Source: RPQJ01 sp963778185
Lineage (GTDB): Bacteria; Pseudomonadota; Gammaproteobacteria; Steroidobacterales; Steroidobacteraceae
Length of the DNA stretch: 64,000 bases
Assembly (NCBI GenBank): GCA_963778185.1
Contig: CAVZTF010000003.1
Span: 1,984,001 to 2,048,000 of the forward strand
Reading direction: 5' to 3'
Part shown: positions 6,823 to 15,204 of the stretch, in pieces
How the letters are laid out: each line of letters begins with the position of its first letter
Position numbering within the stretch: the stretch's first letter is position 1
Notes under the pieces: model-generated
Database searches by the model: none
Seen by the model: only the letters and a program-made list of their open reading frames with translations
Told to the model about the DNA's origin: nothing
Position numbers and translations under genes: made by a program

Positions 6823-8892
6823 ATGAAGTCTGGAATCGCAAGGTCGGGCTGGGCCGCACTGGCCCTGGTGGGCGCGGTCTGCCTCGGCGTGCTCGCGCTG
6901 CGTCGCGGCGAGCACGTCAATGCTCTGTGGATCGTGATCGCCGCGGTGTCGATCTACCTGGTCGCCTACCGCTACTACAGCCTGTTCATCGGCGACACGG
7001 TGATGGGGCTCGATGCGACCCGCGCCACGCCCGCCGTGCTGCGGAACGACGGCCTCGACTACGTCCCGACCAACAAGCACGTGCTGTTCGGCCACCACTT
7101 CGCCGCGATCGCGGGCGCCGGCCCGCTGGTCGGCCCGGTGCTGGCGGCGCAGATGGGCTACCTGCCTGGAACGCTGTGGCTGATCACCGGCGTGGTGCTC
7201 GCGGGCGCCGTGCAGGACTTCCTGGTGCTCATCATCTCGAGCCGCCGCAACGCGCGCTCGCTCGGCGAGCTGGTTCGCGAGGAGATGGGGCCCGTGCCCG
7301 GGACCATCGCGCTGTTCGGCGCGTTCCTGATCATGATCATCCTGCTCGCGGTGCTGGCGATGATCGTGGTGAAGGCGCTGACCGACAGCCCGTGGGGCAT
7401 GTTCACCGTGATCGCGACCATCCCGATTGCAGTCTTCATGGGCGTGTACATGCGCTACCTGCGCCCGGGGCGCATCGGCGAAGTCTCGCTCATCGGGCTC
7501 GTACTGCTGCTCGGCGCGATCTGGCTGGGCGGGCAGGTGGCCGCGCACGCGACGTGGGGCCCGGCCTTCACGTTCACCGGCACGCAGATCACCTGGATGC
7601 TGGTCGGCTACGGATTCGTCGCCGCGGTGCTGCCGGTGTGGTTGCTGCTCGCCCCCCGCGACTACCTGTCGACGTTCCTCAAGATCGGCACGATCATCGC
7701 GCTCGCGATCGGCATCTTCATCGTGATGCCGGACCTGCGCATGCCCGCGCTGACGCAGTTCACCGACGGCACCGGCCCGGTGTGGAAGGGCTCGCTGTTC
7801 CCGTTCCTGTTCATCACCATCGCGTGCGGCGCGGTGTCGGGCTTCCACTCGCTGATCTCCTCGGGCACCACGCCGAAGATGCTCGCCAGCGAATCGCACG
7901 CCCGCTACATCGGATACGGAGCGATGCTGATGGAGTCCTTCGTCGCGATCATGGCGATGGTCGCCGCCTCGATCATCGACCCGGGCGTGTACTTTGCGAT
8001 GAACAGCCCGCCCGCGATCGTCGGCACGGATGCCGTGACGGTGGCGCAGACGGTGTCGAGCTGGGGCTTCGTCGTGACTCCCGACGTGCTCACGGCCACG
8101 GCGGCCGATATCGGCGAGAACAGCATCCTGTCGCGGGCGGGCGGCGCGCCGACCCTCGCCGTCGGCATCGCCCAGATCCTGCACAGCGTGCTGCCCGGCG
8201 AGGGAATGATGGCGTTCTGGTATCACTTCGCCATCCTGTTCGAAGCGCTCTTCATCCTCACCGCGGTGGACGCCGGCACGCGCGCCGGGCGCTTCATGCT
8301 GCAGGACCTGCTCGGCACCTTCGCGCCGGCGCTGCGCCGCACCGAGTCCTGGCGCGCGAACGTCATTGCCACGGCCGGCTGCGTCGGCCTGTGGGGCTAC
8401 TTCCTCTACCAGGGCGTCACGGACCCGCTGGGTGGCATCAACATGCTGTGGCCGCTGTTCGGGATCGCGAACCAGATGTTGGCGGGCATCGCGCTGATGC
8501 TCTGCACGGTGGTACTGTTCAAGATGAAGCGCGACCGTTACGCGTGGGTGTCCATCGTGCCGACGGCCTGGCTCCTTGTGAGCACGATCACGGCGGGCTG
8601 GCAGAAGATCTTCCACGACAACCCCGGGATCGGCTTCCTCGCGCAGGTCAACAAGTACCGGGCCGCCGTCAACGCCGGCGAACTGATCGCTCCTGCCAAG
8701 ACCATGAGCCAGATGCAGCAGGTGGTGATCAACAACTTCGTCAACGCCTGCCTGACGGCGGTGTTCCTCGCCGTGGTGCTGAGCGTGCTCTTCTATTCCG
8801 TGAAAGCCATCCGCGCCGCGCGCGCACTGCCCGATCGCACGGATCGCGAAACGGGCTACGTCGCGCTGCAGCCGCAGGAGGTTCGGACGTGA
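6823..8892 (+). CDS. cstA: carbon starvation protein CstA, peptide/pyruvate transporter
   Basis: A 689-residue polytopic membrane protein of the CstA family, which takes up peptides and in some bacteria pyruvate during carbon limitation. Family blocks are plain: TNKHVLFGHHFAAIAGAGPL near residues 83-102, FSIV-type membrane blocks, GFHSLISSGTTPK near 345-357, and GINMLWPLFGIANQMLAG near 536-553. About 16 membrane segments are visible and length is typical. The ATG follows a very strong AAGGGGAGGG ribosome site that may be masked by a hairpin. A YbdD-like small gene overlaps its stop, the usual cstA-ybdD arrangement. Confidence 0.96.
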   Translation: MKSGIARSGWAALALVGAVCLGVLALRRGEHVNALWIVIAAVSIYLVAYRYYSLFIGDTVMGLDATRATPAVLRNDGLDYVPTNKHVLFGHHFAAIAGAGPLVGPVLAAQMGYLPGTLWLITGVVLAGAVQDFLVLIISSRRNARSLGELVREEMGPVPGTIALFGAFLIMIILLAVLAMIVVKALTDSPWGMFTVIATIPIAVFMGVYMRYLRPGRIGEVSLIGLVLLLGAIWLGGQVAAHATWGPAFTFTGTQITWMLVGYGFVAAVLPVWLLLAPRDYLSTFLKIGTIIALAIGIFIVMPDLRMPALTQFTDGTGPVWKGSLFPFLFITIACGAVSGFHSLISSGTTPKMLASESHARYIGYGAMLMESFVAIMAMVAASIIDPGVYFAMNSPPAIVGTDAVTVAQTVSSWGFVVTPDVLTATAADIGENSILSRAGGAPTLAVGIAQILHSVLPGEGMMAFWYHFAILFEALFILTAVDAGTRAGRFMLQDLLGTFAPALRRTESWRANVIATAGCVGLWGYFLYQGVTDPLGGINMLWPLFGIANQMLAGIALMLCTVVLFKMKRDRYAWVSIVPTAWLLVSTITAGWQKIFHDNPGIGFLAQVNKYRAAVNAGELIAPAKTMSQMQQVVINNFVNACLTAVFLAVVLSVLFYSVKAIRAARALPDRTDRETGYVALQPQEVRT

Positions 8893-9092
8893 TGCGCCGG
8901 CGGGCGGCACGGGTGTGGGGCAGGCTGGTCGAGACGGCGCGCCTGTGCTGCGGCGTGCCGGACTACGACGCCTACGTGCGCCACCTGCGAGAGCGGCATC
9001 CCGACCGGCCGGTGCCCGACTACGCGACGTTCTTCCGGCAGCGCCAGGAGGCACGTTACGGGGGACGGGGCGGGGGATTTCGCTGCTGTTGA
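8892..9092 (+). CDS. YbdD/YjiX family small protein
   Basis: This 66-residue protein carries the family pattern CCGVPDYDAYVRHLRERHP followed by YATFFRQRQEARYG, matching E. coli YbdD and YjiX, which are encoded next to CstA-type transporters. Its ATG overlaps the cstA stop as TGATG, indicating translational coupling. YbdD-like proteins are needed for full activity of the BtsT/CstA transporters, so it is probably an accessory factor. A cysteine pair after the N-terminal basic helix and another at the extreme C-terminus (FRCC) are visible; the C-terminal glycine-rich tail is not part of the family core. Confidence 0.92.
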   Translation: MRRRAARVWGRLVETARLCCGVPDYDAYVRHLRERHPDRPVPDYATFFRQRQEARYGGRGGGFRCC

Positions 9093-9094
9093 GG

Positions 9095-9126
9095 CGGACA
9101 CCCGGACACCCGGCGGACAGCGGACA
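9095..9126 (+). promoter_or_regulatory. four CGGACA repeats, candidate enhancer (UAS)
   Basis: CGGACA occurs four times in 32 bases, at 9095, 9103, 9114 and 9121; three copies extend to CGGACACCC. The cluster is centred about 90 bases upstream of the transcription start predicted from the sigma54 promoter, the usual place for an NtrC-type activator. The operon encodes such a regulator, so these are probably its binding sites. Confidence 0.55.
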
Positions 9127-9172
9127 CCCGCCCCGATGAATCGACTGCTAGTGTAATCAGGGACTTGTGACC

Positions 9173-9188
9173 TGGCACGGGGCTTGCA
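9173..9188 (+). promoter_or_regulatory. sigma54 (-24/-12) promoter
   Basis: TGGCACGGGGCTTGCA matches the sigma54 consensus TGGCACG-N4-TTGCW at every defined base, with the invariant GG (9174-9175) and GC (9186-9187) separated by the required 10 bases. The predicted start is near 9199, 20 bases before the adaptor gene. It should drive the seven-gene exporter/regulator operon. Confidence 0.88.
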
Positions 9189-9218
9189 GTTCCAGGGTCG
9201 AGAACCCGGAGCGCAGCC

Positions 9219-10493
9219 ATGATTCGCGACACCTCGGCACAAGATGCCGTCATCGACCAGGCACCGGCCCGGAGGCGGCGGCGCAAGTTCATCATCGGCG
9301 GCGTGGCCGCTGCGGCGCTTTGCGTGGCCGTGGTCAGCCCGGCGCTCACCCGCTGGTCGGCCGCGGATCTCTCGGTGGACGGCAGCCAGCTGCGTTATGC
9401 CACGGTCGGCCGTGACCGCTTCGTTTCCGACGTCTCGGTGCAGGGCCAGGTCATTGCTGCTGTCTCGCCCACCCTCTATGCGCCGACCACCGGGACGGTC
9501 ACCACGCAGGTCAACGCGGGCGACAGGGTGACCAAAGGGCAGGCGCTCGCGGTGATCGACTCGCCCGAGCTGCTGAGCGAGTACGAGCGCGAGCGCTCCA
9601 CGCTGCTCTCGCTGCAGGCGGCCCACGGGCGCCAGCGCATCCAGGCGCGTGCGGAGAACGCAAGCAACCGCCAGACGGTGGACCTTGCCGGGGTGACGCT
9701 CAACGCCGCGCGGCGCGAGCTCGAGCGCTACCGGCTGGCGTTCGAGCAGGGGCTCGTGAGCAAGCAGGACCGCGACCGGCGCGAGGATGCGCTGGCGGAG
9801 GCGCAGGTACGCTACGAGCACGCCGTTCAGGACGCGGACATGCAGGCCGAGAAGCTGTCGTTCGAGCTGCGCACCAGCGAACTCGACGTCGAGCGCCAGC
9901 GAGGCGTGGTCGCCAATTTCGAGCGCCGGGTCGACGAACTCACCGTGCGCTCGCCGGTCGACGGGATCGTGGGCAGCCTGGCCGTGCAGCAACGCGCCGC
10001 GGTGACGCCGAACCAGCCGCTCCTGACGGTGGTCGACCTCTCCGTGTTCGAGATCGAGCTTGCCGTCCCGGAGAGCTACGCGGACGACCTCGCGATCGAG
10101 ATGCCGGCCGAAATCACCTACGGCACGTCGCGCTACGCGGGCGTGGTCACCTCCATCTCGCCCGAAGTGCAGAGCGGCCAGGTCGTCGGCCGCGTGCGCT
10201 TCGCCGACGAGGCACCGGCGGACCTGCGCCAGAACCAGCGTGTCAGCGTCCGGATCGTCCTCGAGGAGAAAGCCGACGCGCTGGTCGTGGACCGCGGCGC
10301 CTTCCTCGAGAGCGGCGGCGGGCGCATCGCCTATCGCGTCGACGACGGCGTCGCGCATCGCACGCCGATCACCACCGGCGCGACCAGCATCGCCAAGGTC
10401 GAGATCGCCGGAGGGCTGCAGGAGGGCGACCAGATCGTCATCTCCAGCCTCGAGCCGTTCGGCCGCGCCGAGACCGTACTTGTCAGGAACTGA
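9219..10493 (+). CDS. periplasmic adaptor (MacA/HlyD-type) of efflux system
   Basis: A 424-residue membrane fusion protein: basic N-terminus, single membrane anchor (about residues 24-46), a lipoyl-like half (PTTGTVTTQVNAGDRVTKGQ), a long alpha-helical hairpin rich in E, R and Q (about residues 110-240), the second lipoyl half (VRSPVDGIVGSLAVQQRAAV) and beta-barrel domains. Such adaptors connect an inner-membrane ABC permease to an outer-membrane TolC-like channel. It is the first gene of the sigma54-driven operon and is followed by its ATPase and two permeases. No outer membrane channel gene is in the window, so a shared TolC is presumed. Confidence 0.93.
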   Translation: MIRDTSAQDAVIDQAPARRRRRKFIIGGVAAAALCVAVVSPALTRWSAADLSVDGSQLRYATVGRDRFVSDVSVQGQVIAAVSPTLYAPTTGTVTTQVNAGDRVTKGQALAVIDSPELLSEYERERSTLLSLQAAHGRQRIQARAENASNRQTVDLAGVTLNAARRELERYRLAFEQGLVSKQDRDRREDALAEAQVRYEHAVQDADMQAEKLSFELRTSELDVERQRGVVANFERRVDELTVRSPVDGIVGSLAVQQRAAVTPNQPLLTVVDLSVFEIELAVPESYADDLAIEMPAEITYGTSRYAGVVTSISPEVQSGQVVGRVRFADEAPADLRQNQRVSVRIVLEEKADALVVDRGAFLESGGGRIAYRVDDGVAHRTPITTGATSIAKVEIAGGLQEGDQIVISSLEPFGRAETVLVRN

Positions 10494-10519
10494 ACCGGGA
10501 TTCACCAGGAGCATCCCCC

Positions 10520-11242
10520 ATGCTGAAGATGAAGGACGTGAGCAAGGTCTACCGCACGGACATGGTGCAGACCAGCGCACTGCGCGAATTCAACCTCACC
10601 GTGGACGAGGGCGAGTTCGTCGCCGTCACCGGGCCCTCCGGGTCCGGCAAGACCACGTTTCTCAACATCGCGGGGCTCCTCGAGGGCTTCGACGCCGGCA
10701 CCTACGAACTCGACGGCGCGGACGTGAGCCGGCTCGGCGACGACGCCCGATCGCGCATCCGCAACGAGAAGATCGGCTTCATCTTCCAGGGCTTCAACCT
10801 GATCGCGGACCTGAACGTGTTCGACAATGTGGACGTGCCGCTGCGATACCGCGGCTTCAAGGCGGCCGAGCGCGAGAAGCGCATCCGCGAGTCGCTGGAG
10901 CTCGTCGGCCTGGCCTCGCGGTTCAAGCACCTGCCGTCGCAGCTCTCCGGCGGGCAGCAGCAGCGCGTCGCGATCGCGCGTGCCCTTGCGGGCAGCCCCC
11001 GTTTCCTGCTGGCCGACGAGCCGACGGGCAACCTCGACTCGGTCATGGCGCGGCAGGTCATGGAGCTGCTCGAGGAGATCAACGGCCGCGGCACGACCAT
11101 CATCATGGTGACGCACGACCCGGAGCTCGCAAGGCGCGCCCACCGCAATGTGCACATGCTCGACGGCCAGGTCACCGATTTCACCGAGTTCGAGGCGGCC
11201 GTCCGGGTGCGCGAGTCGCGTGCTGCCGCCGCAGGCGCCTGA
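10520..11242 (+). CDS. ABC transporter ATP-binding protein, MacB/LolD type
   Basis: A 240-residue ATPase with intact motifs: Walker A GPSGSGKTT (about residues 40-48), Q-loop FIFQGFNLI, signature LSGGQQQR, Walker B FLLADEPTGNLDS and the H-loop histidine in MVTHDPELA. It belongs to the LolD/MacB/FtsE group that powers mechanotransmission-type exporters working with FtsX-like permeases. It stands between the adaptor and two separate permease genes, so the complex probably uses this one ATPase with both permeases. The C-terminus is alanine-rich and dispensable-looking. Confidence 0.95.
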   Translation: MLKMKDVSKVYRTDMVQTSALREFNLTVDEGEFVAVTGPSGSGKTTFLNIAGLLEGFDAGTYELDGADVSRLGDDARSRIRNEKIGFIFQGFNLIADLNVFDNVDVPLRYRGFKAAEREKRIRESLELVGLASRFKHLPSQLSGGQQQRVAIARALAGSPRFLLADEPTGNLDSVMARQVMELLEEINGRGTTIIMVTHDPELARRAHRNVHMLDGQVTDFTEFEAAVRVRESRAAAAGA

Positions 11243-11253
11243 GGAGACCTGCC

Positions 11254-12567
11254 ATGTTCGCCTATCACCTGAGGCTCGCGCTGCTCTCGCTGCGGCGTAC
11301 CCCGTCCGTTTCGCTGCTGATGGTCCTCGCCATCGGGCTCGGGATCGGCGTCAGCATGACGATGGTTTCCGTCTACACCCTGATGGCCGGCGACCCGATT
11401 CCGGAGAAGAGCGCCGCGCTGCACGCCGTGCAGCTCGACAGCTGGAGCCCGGACCGGCCCTACGAGGAGCCGAACGAGCCGCCACTGCAGCTCACCTGGC
11501 GCGATGCGCTCGCGCTGGCGGAGCGCTCGCCCGAGGGGTTGAAGCGCACGGCCACCGCGGGCACCGGATTCGTCGTCGAAGTCCCCGGCGCTGACGACGT
11601 GCGACCCGAGATCGTCTCGGCGCGCGCTGCGACGGCCGAGTTCTTCGCGATGTTCCAGGTTCCGTTCCGGTACGGCTCCGGCTGGGACCGCACTGGCGAC
11701 GCCGACGCGGCGCAGGTCATGGTCCTGTCGCGCGCGACGAACGAAAAGCTGTTTGGCGGCGAGGACAGCGTGGGGCGCGAGCTGCGCGTGGGTGACGAGA
11801 TCTTTCGCGTGGTGGGGGTGCTCGACGAGTGGCAGCCGACACCGCGGTTCTACGACCTCAACACCGGCGCCTTCGCCGACACCGACGACGTCTTCGTGCC
11901 ACTTGCCCTGCTGGACCGCCACCAGCAGGAGTGGGGCGTCAACGGCAGCGTGAACTGCTGGCAGGCCCCGTCGGCGGAGGGAATCTTCCACTCCGAGTGC
12001 ACCTTCGCGCAATTCTGGGTCGAGCTGCCGGACGCCGCAGCGGTCGATGGCTACCGCGCGTTCCTCGACGCCTACGTCCAGGAGCAGAAGAAGCTCGGGC
12101 GGTTCCCGCGGCCGCTCAACAACCGGCTGCCGGACGTCCGCGAATGGCTCGACGTCAACGAGGTCGTGCGAGACGACAACAGCGTGCTGCTGGGGCTTTC
12201 CTTCATGTTCCTGGTCGTGTGCCTGCTCAACACGGTGGGCCTGCTGCTCGCCAAGTTCCTCGGCCGCTCGGGCGACGTCGGCGTGCGGCGTGCGCTCGGC
12301 GCCAGCCGCGCGCGGGTGTTCCAGCAGCACCTGACGGAGGTCGGGCTGCTCGGCGTATTCGGCGGCGTGCTCGGGCTCGCGCTGGCCTGGCTCGGCCTGC
12401 TCGGAGTCAAGCGGCTTTACGTCGATTACGAACGCGTCGCGCACCTGAACACGGAGCTGGTCGCGATCGCCATCGGGCTCGCCGTCGCCGCCGGGCTCAT
12501 CGCCGGGCTCTACCCGGCCTGGCGGATCTGCCGCATCGCGCCGGCCGCCTGTCTCAAGACGCAATGA
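11254..12567 (+). CDS. ABC permease, FtsX/MacB-like (first of pair)
   Basis: A 437-residue permease with the MacB/FtsX layout: one N-terminal membrane helix (about residues 19-42), a large periplasmic domain of about 240 residues, and three C-terminal helices with the RRALGASRARVFQQHL coupling segment between them. The start at 11254 gives the expected N-terminus MFAYHLRLALLSLRRTP and has GAGGAGA upstream. Together with the next gene it probably forms a heterodimeric permease energised by the preceding ATPase. MacB-type systems extrude substrates from the periplasm; the substrate here is unknown. Confidence 0.92.
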   Translation: MFAYHLRLALLSLRRTPSVSLLMVLAIGLGIGVSMTMVSVYTLMAGDPIPEKSAALHAVQLDSWSPDRPYEEPNEPPLQLTWRDALALAERSPEGLKRTATAGTGFVVEVPGADDVRPEIVSARAATAEFFAMFQVPFRYGSGWDRTGDADAAQVMVLSRATNEKLFGGEDSVGRELRVGDEIFRVVGVLDEWQPTPRFYDLNTGAFADTDDVFVPLALLDRHQQEWGVNGSVNCWQAPSAEGIFHSECTFAQFWVELPDAAAVDGYRAFLDAYVQEQKKLGRFPRPLNNRLPDVREWLDVNEVVRDDNSVLLGLSFMFLVVCLLNTVGLLLAKFLGRSGDVGVRRALGASRARVFQQHLTEVGLLGVFGGVLGLALAWLGLLGVKRLYVDYERVAHLNTELVAIAIGLAVAAGLIAGLYPAWRICRIAPAACLKTQ

Positions 12568-12596
12568 TCGAAACCGCACCTCGGCAGGAGTAGCCC

Positions 12597-13826
12597 ATGG
12601 AAATCCGCCCGATACTGTCCGCCCTGATGCGCAACCGGACCGGCGCACTGCTGGTCGCGCTGCAGATCGCGATCACCCTCGCGGTGCTGTGCAACGCGGC
12701 GTTCATCGTGCAGCAGCGGCTGGTGAAGATGGACCGCCCGAGCGGCTACGACGAGGACAACCTCGTCACCGTGCAGGTCGTGAACATGGACCGCAAGGAC
12801 AAGGCGGCCGGTGCCGCGTCCATCGCGGCCGACCTGCGTGCGCTCAGCAGCATGCCGGGCGTCGTCGCCGTCTCCGCCACGGCCTCCCTGCCGCTCTCGA
12901 ACAGCGGCTTTGGCTGGGCATACGGCAGGACGGCGGCGCCGGACGATCCGGACGTCGCTTCGGCATCGCTGATTCTCGCCGACGAGCGCGCGCTCGAGAC
13001 ATTCGGTTTCCAGCTCGCGGCCGGCCGCTGGTTCCGACCGGAGGAAATTATTTCCGTCGCGGACTTCGCCGAATTCGGCGCCACCGGCCCCGCAGGCGTC
13101 GTCATCACGCAGGCGCTGGCCGACGAGCTGTTCCCGGACGGCGAGGCGCTCGGCAGCGCCATCTACGATGCGGCGAGCCAGCGGCCGGCGACGGTCGTCG
13201 GCATCGTCGAGCGTGCACAGGGCTATTTCGTCAACAATCCGGGCGTGGACCGCACGGCTTTCACGCCCATCCTGCTCGCCGCCGGCGAGGCGCTGTACTA
13301 CGTGGTCCGCACGCGGCCGGGCGAGCGGGCGGCGGTGCAGCGGGACGTGGAGTCGGTGCTGCTCGAGGTCGACCCTCGTCGCATCCTGCGCGACGTGCAG
13401 GCCTTCGGTGACATTCGCGCGGCGGCTTACCAGAACGACCGCGCGATGACGATTACGCTGCTCGCGGTCATCGTACTTCTCGTCGCCGTGACGGTGCTCG
13501 GCATCTTCGGCCTGATGTCGTTCAACGTGAACCGGCGACGCAAGCAGATCGGCACGCGACGCGCGCTTGGGGCCCGGCGGATCGACGTCGTACGCCACTT
13601 CCTGCTCGAGAGCTGGATCGTCACGACCGCGGGCGCGATCGCGGGCCTCGTGCTCGCAGTCGGCCTGTCGGTGTGGCTGGTCAATACATTCGAGCTGCCG
13701 AAGCTCGACTGGCGTTACCTGCCCGTGGGCGTCGTGGTCCTGTGGGTCGTCGGGCAACTCGCCGCCTACGGACCGGCCCGTCGCGCGTCGGGCATCGAGC
13801 CGGCCACCGCGACGAGAAGCGTCTGA
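12597..13826 (+). CDS. ABC permease, FtsX/MacB-like (second of pair)
   Basis: A 409-residue paralogue of the preceding permease with the same plan: an N-terminal helix (about 17-38), a periplasmic MacB-type domain, then three membrane helices with a KQIGTRRALGARRIDVVRHF coupling stretch. A CAGGAG ribosome site lies 9 bases before the ATG, and the gap to the first permease gene is 29 bases. The two permeases are diverged, which supports an asymmetric heterodimer and not a recent duplication. It is followed after 12 bases by the operon's NtrC-type regulator. Confidence 0.92.
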   Translation: MEIRPILSALMRNRTGALLVALQIAITLAVLCNAAFIVQQRLVKMDRPSGYDEDNLVTVQVVNMDRKDKAAGAASIAADLRALSSMPGVVAVSATASLPLSNSGFGWAYGRTAAPDDPDVASASLILADERALETFGFQLAAGRWFRPEEIISVADFAEFGATGPAGVVITQALADELFPDGEALGSAIYDAASQRPATVVGIVERAQGYFVNNPGVDRTAFTPILLAAGEALYYVVRTRPGERAAVQRDVESVLLEVDPRRILRDVQAFGDIRAAAYQNDRAMTITLLAVIVLLVAVTVLGIFGLMSFNVNRRRKQIGTRRALGARRIDVVRHFLLESWIVTTAGAIAGLVLAVGLSVWLVNTFELPKLDWRYLPVGVVVLWVVGQLAAYGPARRASGIEPATATRSV

Positions 13827-13838
13827 TATAAAGACGCC

Positions 13839-15185
13839 ATGCCCAGGATCCTCGTCGTCGACGACAACGCCGCCGTCTGTACTGCGCTCGAGGTGCTCTT
13901 CGACCTGCAGGGCATCGAAGTGGAAAGTGTCGACGGTCCGGCAGCAGCACTCGAGCGCGTCGCTCGCGGCGGCATCGACCTGCTCGTGCAGGACATGAAC
14001 TTCTCCCGCGACACGACCTCGGGCGAGGAGGGCGTGGCGCTTTTCAACGAGTTGCGGCGGCGCGAGCCGGACCTGCCGGTCATCCTGCTGACGGCGTGGA
14101 CCCATCTGGAGACCGCGGTGGAGCTCGTGAAGCAGGGCGCCGCGGACTATCTCGCCAAGCCCTGGGACGACGCCAAGCTGGTGGTCACGGTGCGCAACCT
14201 GCTCGCGCTCGGTCGCGCGACCCGTACGGCGCGGCGGTTGTCGGATTCGCGCCAGGATGCCCGCGCGCGCCTGGCCCGGGAGTTCGAGCTCGGTGGCATC
14301 GTCTACGCGAGCGACGCGATGCACGAGGCAGTCATGCTCGCGACGCGGGTCGCGCATGCGGACGTGCCGGTGCTGATCACCGGCCCGAATGGCGCCGGCA
14401 AGGAGAAGATCGCCGACATCATCCAGGCCAACTCGTCCGTGCGCTGTGGTCCCTACGTCAAGGTCAACGTGGGTGCGCTGCCGGCCGAACTGCTCGAGGC
14501 CGAGCTCTTCGGCGCCGAACCCGGCGCGTACACCGGCTCGGCGAGGACGCGCATCGGCCGCTTCGAGGCCGCCGACGGAGGCACGTTGTTCATGGACGAG
14601 CTCGGCACGCTTTCGGCGGAAGGCCAGGTCAAGCTGCTGCGCGTGTTGCAGACCGGGGAGTTCCAGCGGCTGGGTTCCAGCGAGACCCGCCACGTGCGGG
14701 TGCGCGTGATCAGCGCGACCAATGCCGACCCGGGGCAACTGATCCGCACGGGCCGCTTGCGCGAGGACCTCTACTACCGCCTGAACGTGATCGAACTGCA
14801 CGTGCCGGCCCTCGCGGAGCGCACCGACGACATCCTGCCGCTCGCCCGCGCGTTCCTGGGACCGGAACACGGACTGGCGCCGGCCGCCGAGGAAGCGCTG
14901 CTCGCGCACGCATGGCCCGGAAACGTGCGGGAGCTCGCCAACTGCATACAGCGCGCGAAGCTGCTGACGCGATCGGGGCGCGTCGACGTGGCGGACCTCG
15001 GCCTGCGCCCGGGACGCTCGCCGGTGGACGCCACGGCCGGCGACGAAGGCGAGCAGCCGGACCGGGCGGCCGTCGTGACGGCGCTTGCGAGTGCCGGTGG
15101 CGTGATCGCGCGCGCGGCTGCCGAACTGGGCCTCTCCCGCCAGGCCTTCTACCGGCGGATGGAAAAATACGGCATCAAGGCCTGA
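13839..15185 (+). CDS. NtrC-family sigma54-dependent response regulator
   Basis: A 448-residue regulator with a receiver domain (phospho-acceptor D52 in LLVQDMNFSRDTTSGEEG, lysine in AKPWDD), an AAA+ domain with Walker A GPNGAGKE near residues 181-188, a GAYTGS loop near 228-233 (variant of the sigma54-contacting GAFTGA), Walker B GGTLFMDELG, and a Fis-type helix-turn-helix at the C-terminus (AAELGLSRQAFYRRMEKYG). It should be phosphorylated by the kinase encoded next and activate the sigma54 promoter at 9173, making the operon self-regulated. The GAFTGA changes (F to Y, A to S) are conservative, and the perfect promoter argues that it works. Confidence 0.95.
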   Translation: MPRILVVDDNAAVCTALEVLFDLQGIEVESVDGPAAALERVARGGIDLLVQDMNFSRDTTSGEEGVALFNELRRREPDLPVILLTAWTHLETAVELVKQGAADYLAKPWDDAKLVVTVRNLLALGRATRTARRLSDSRQDARARLAREFELGGIVYASDAMHEAVMLATRVAHADVPVLITGPNGAGKEKIADIIQANSSVRCGPYVKVNVGALPAELLEAELFGAEPGAYTGSARTRIGRFEAADGGTLFMDELGTLSAEGQVKLLRVLQTGEFQRLGSSETRHVRVRVISATNADPGQLIRTGRLREDLYYRLNVIELHVPALAERTDDILPLARAFLGPEHGLAPAAEEALLAHAWPGNVRELANCIQRAKLLTRSGRVDVADLGLRPGRSPVDATAGDEGEQPDRAAVVTALASAGGVIARAAAELGLSRQAFYRRMEKYGIKA

Positions 15186-15204
15186 TCCGCACCCGCATGT
15201 GCCG

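Noticed and set aside
5104..9054. A minus-strand open frame of over 1,300 codons opposite yceI, terC and cstA
   Set aside because: It is antisense to three well-recognised genes and its translation is an R/H/D/E-rich string typical of GC-rich opposite-strand frames, with no domain.
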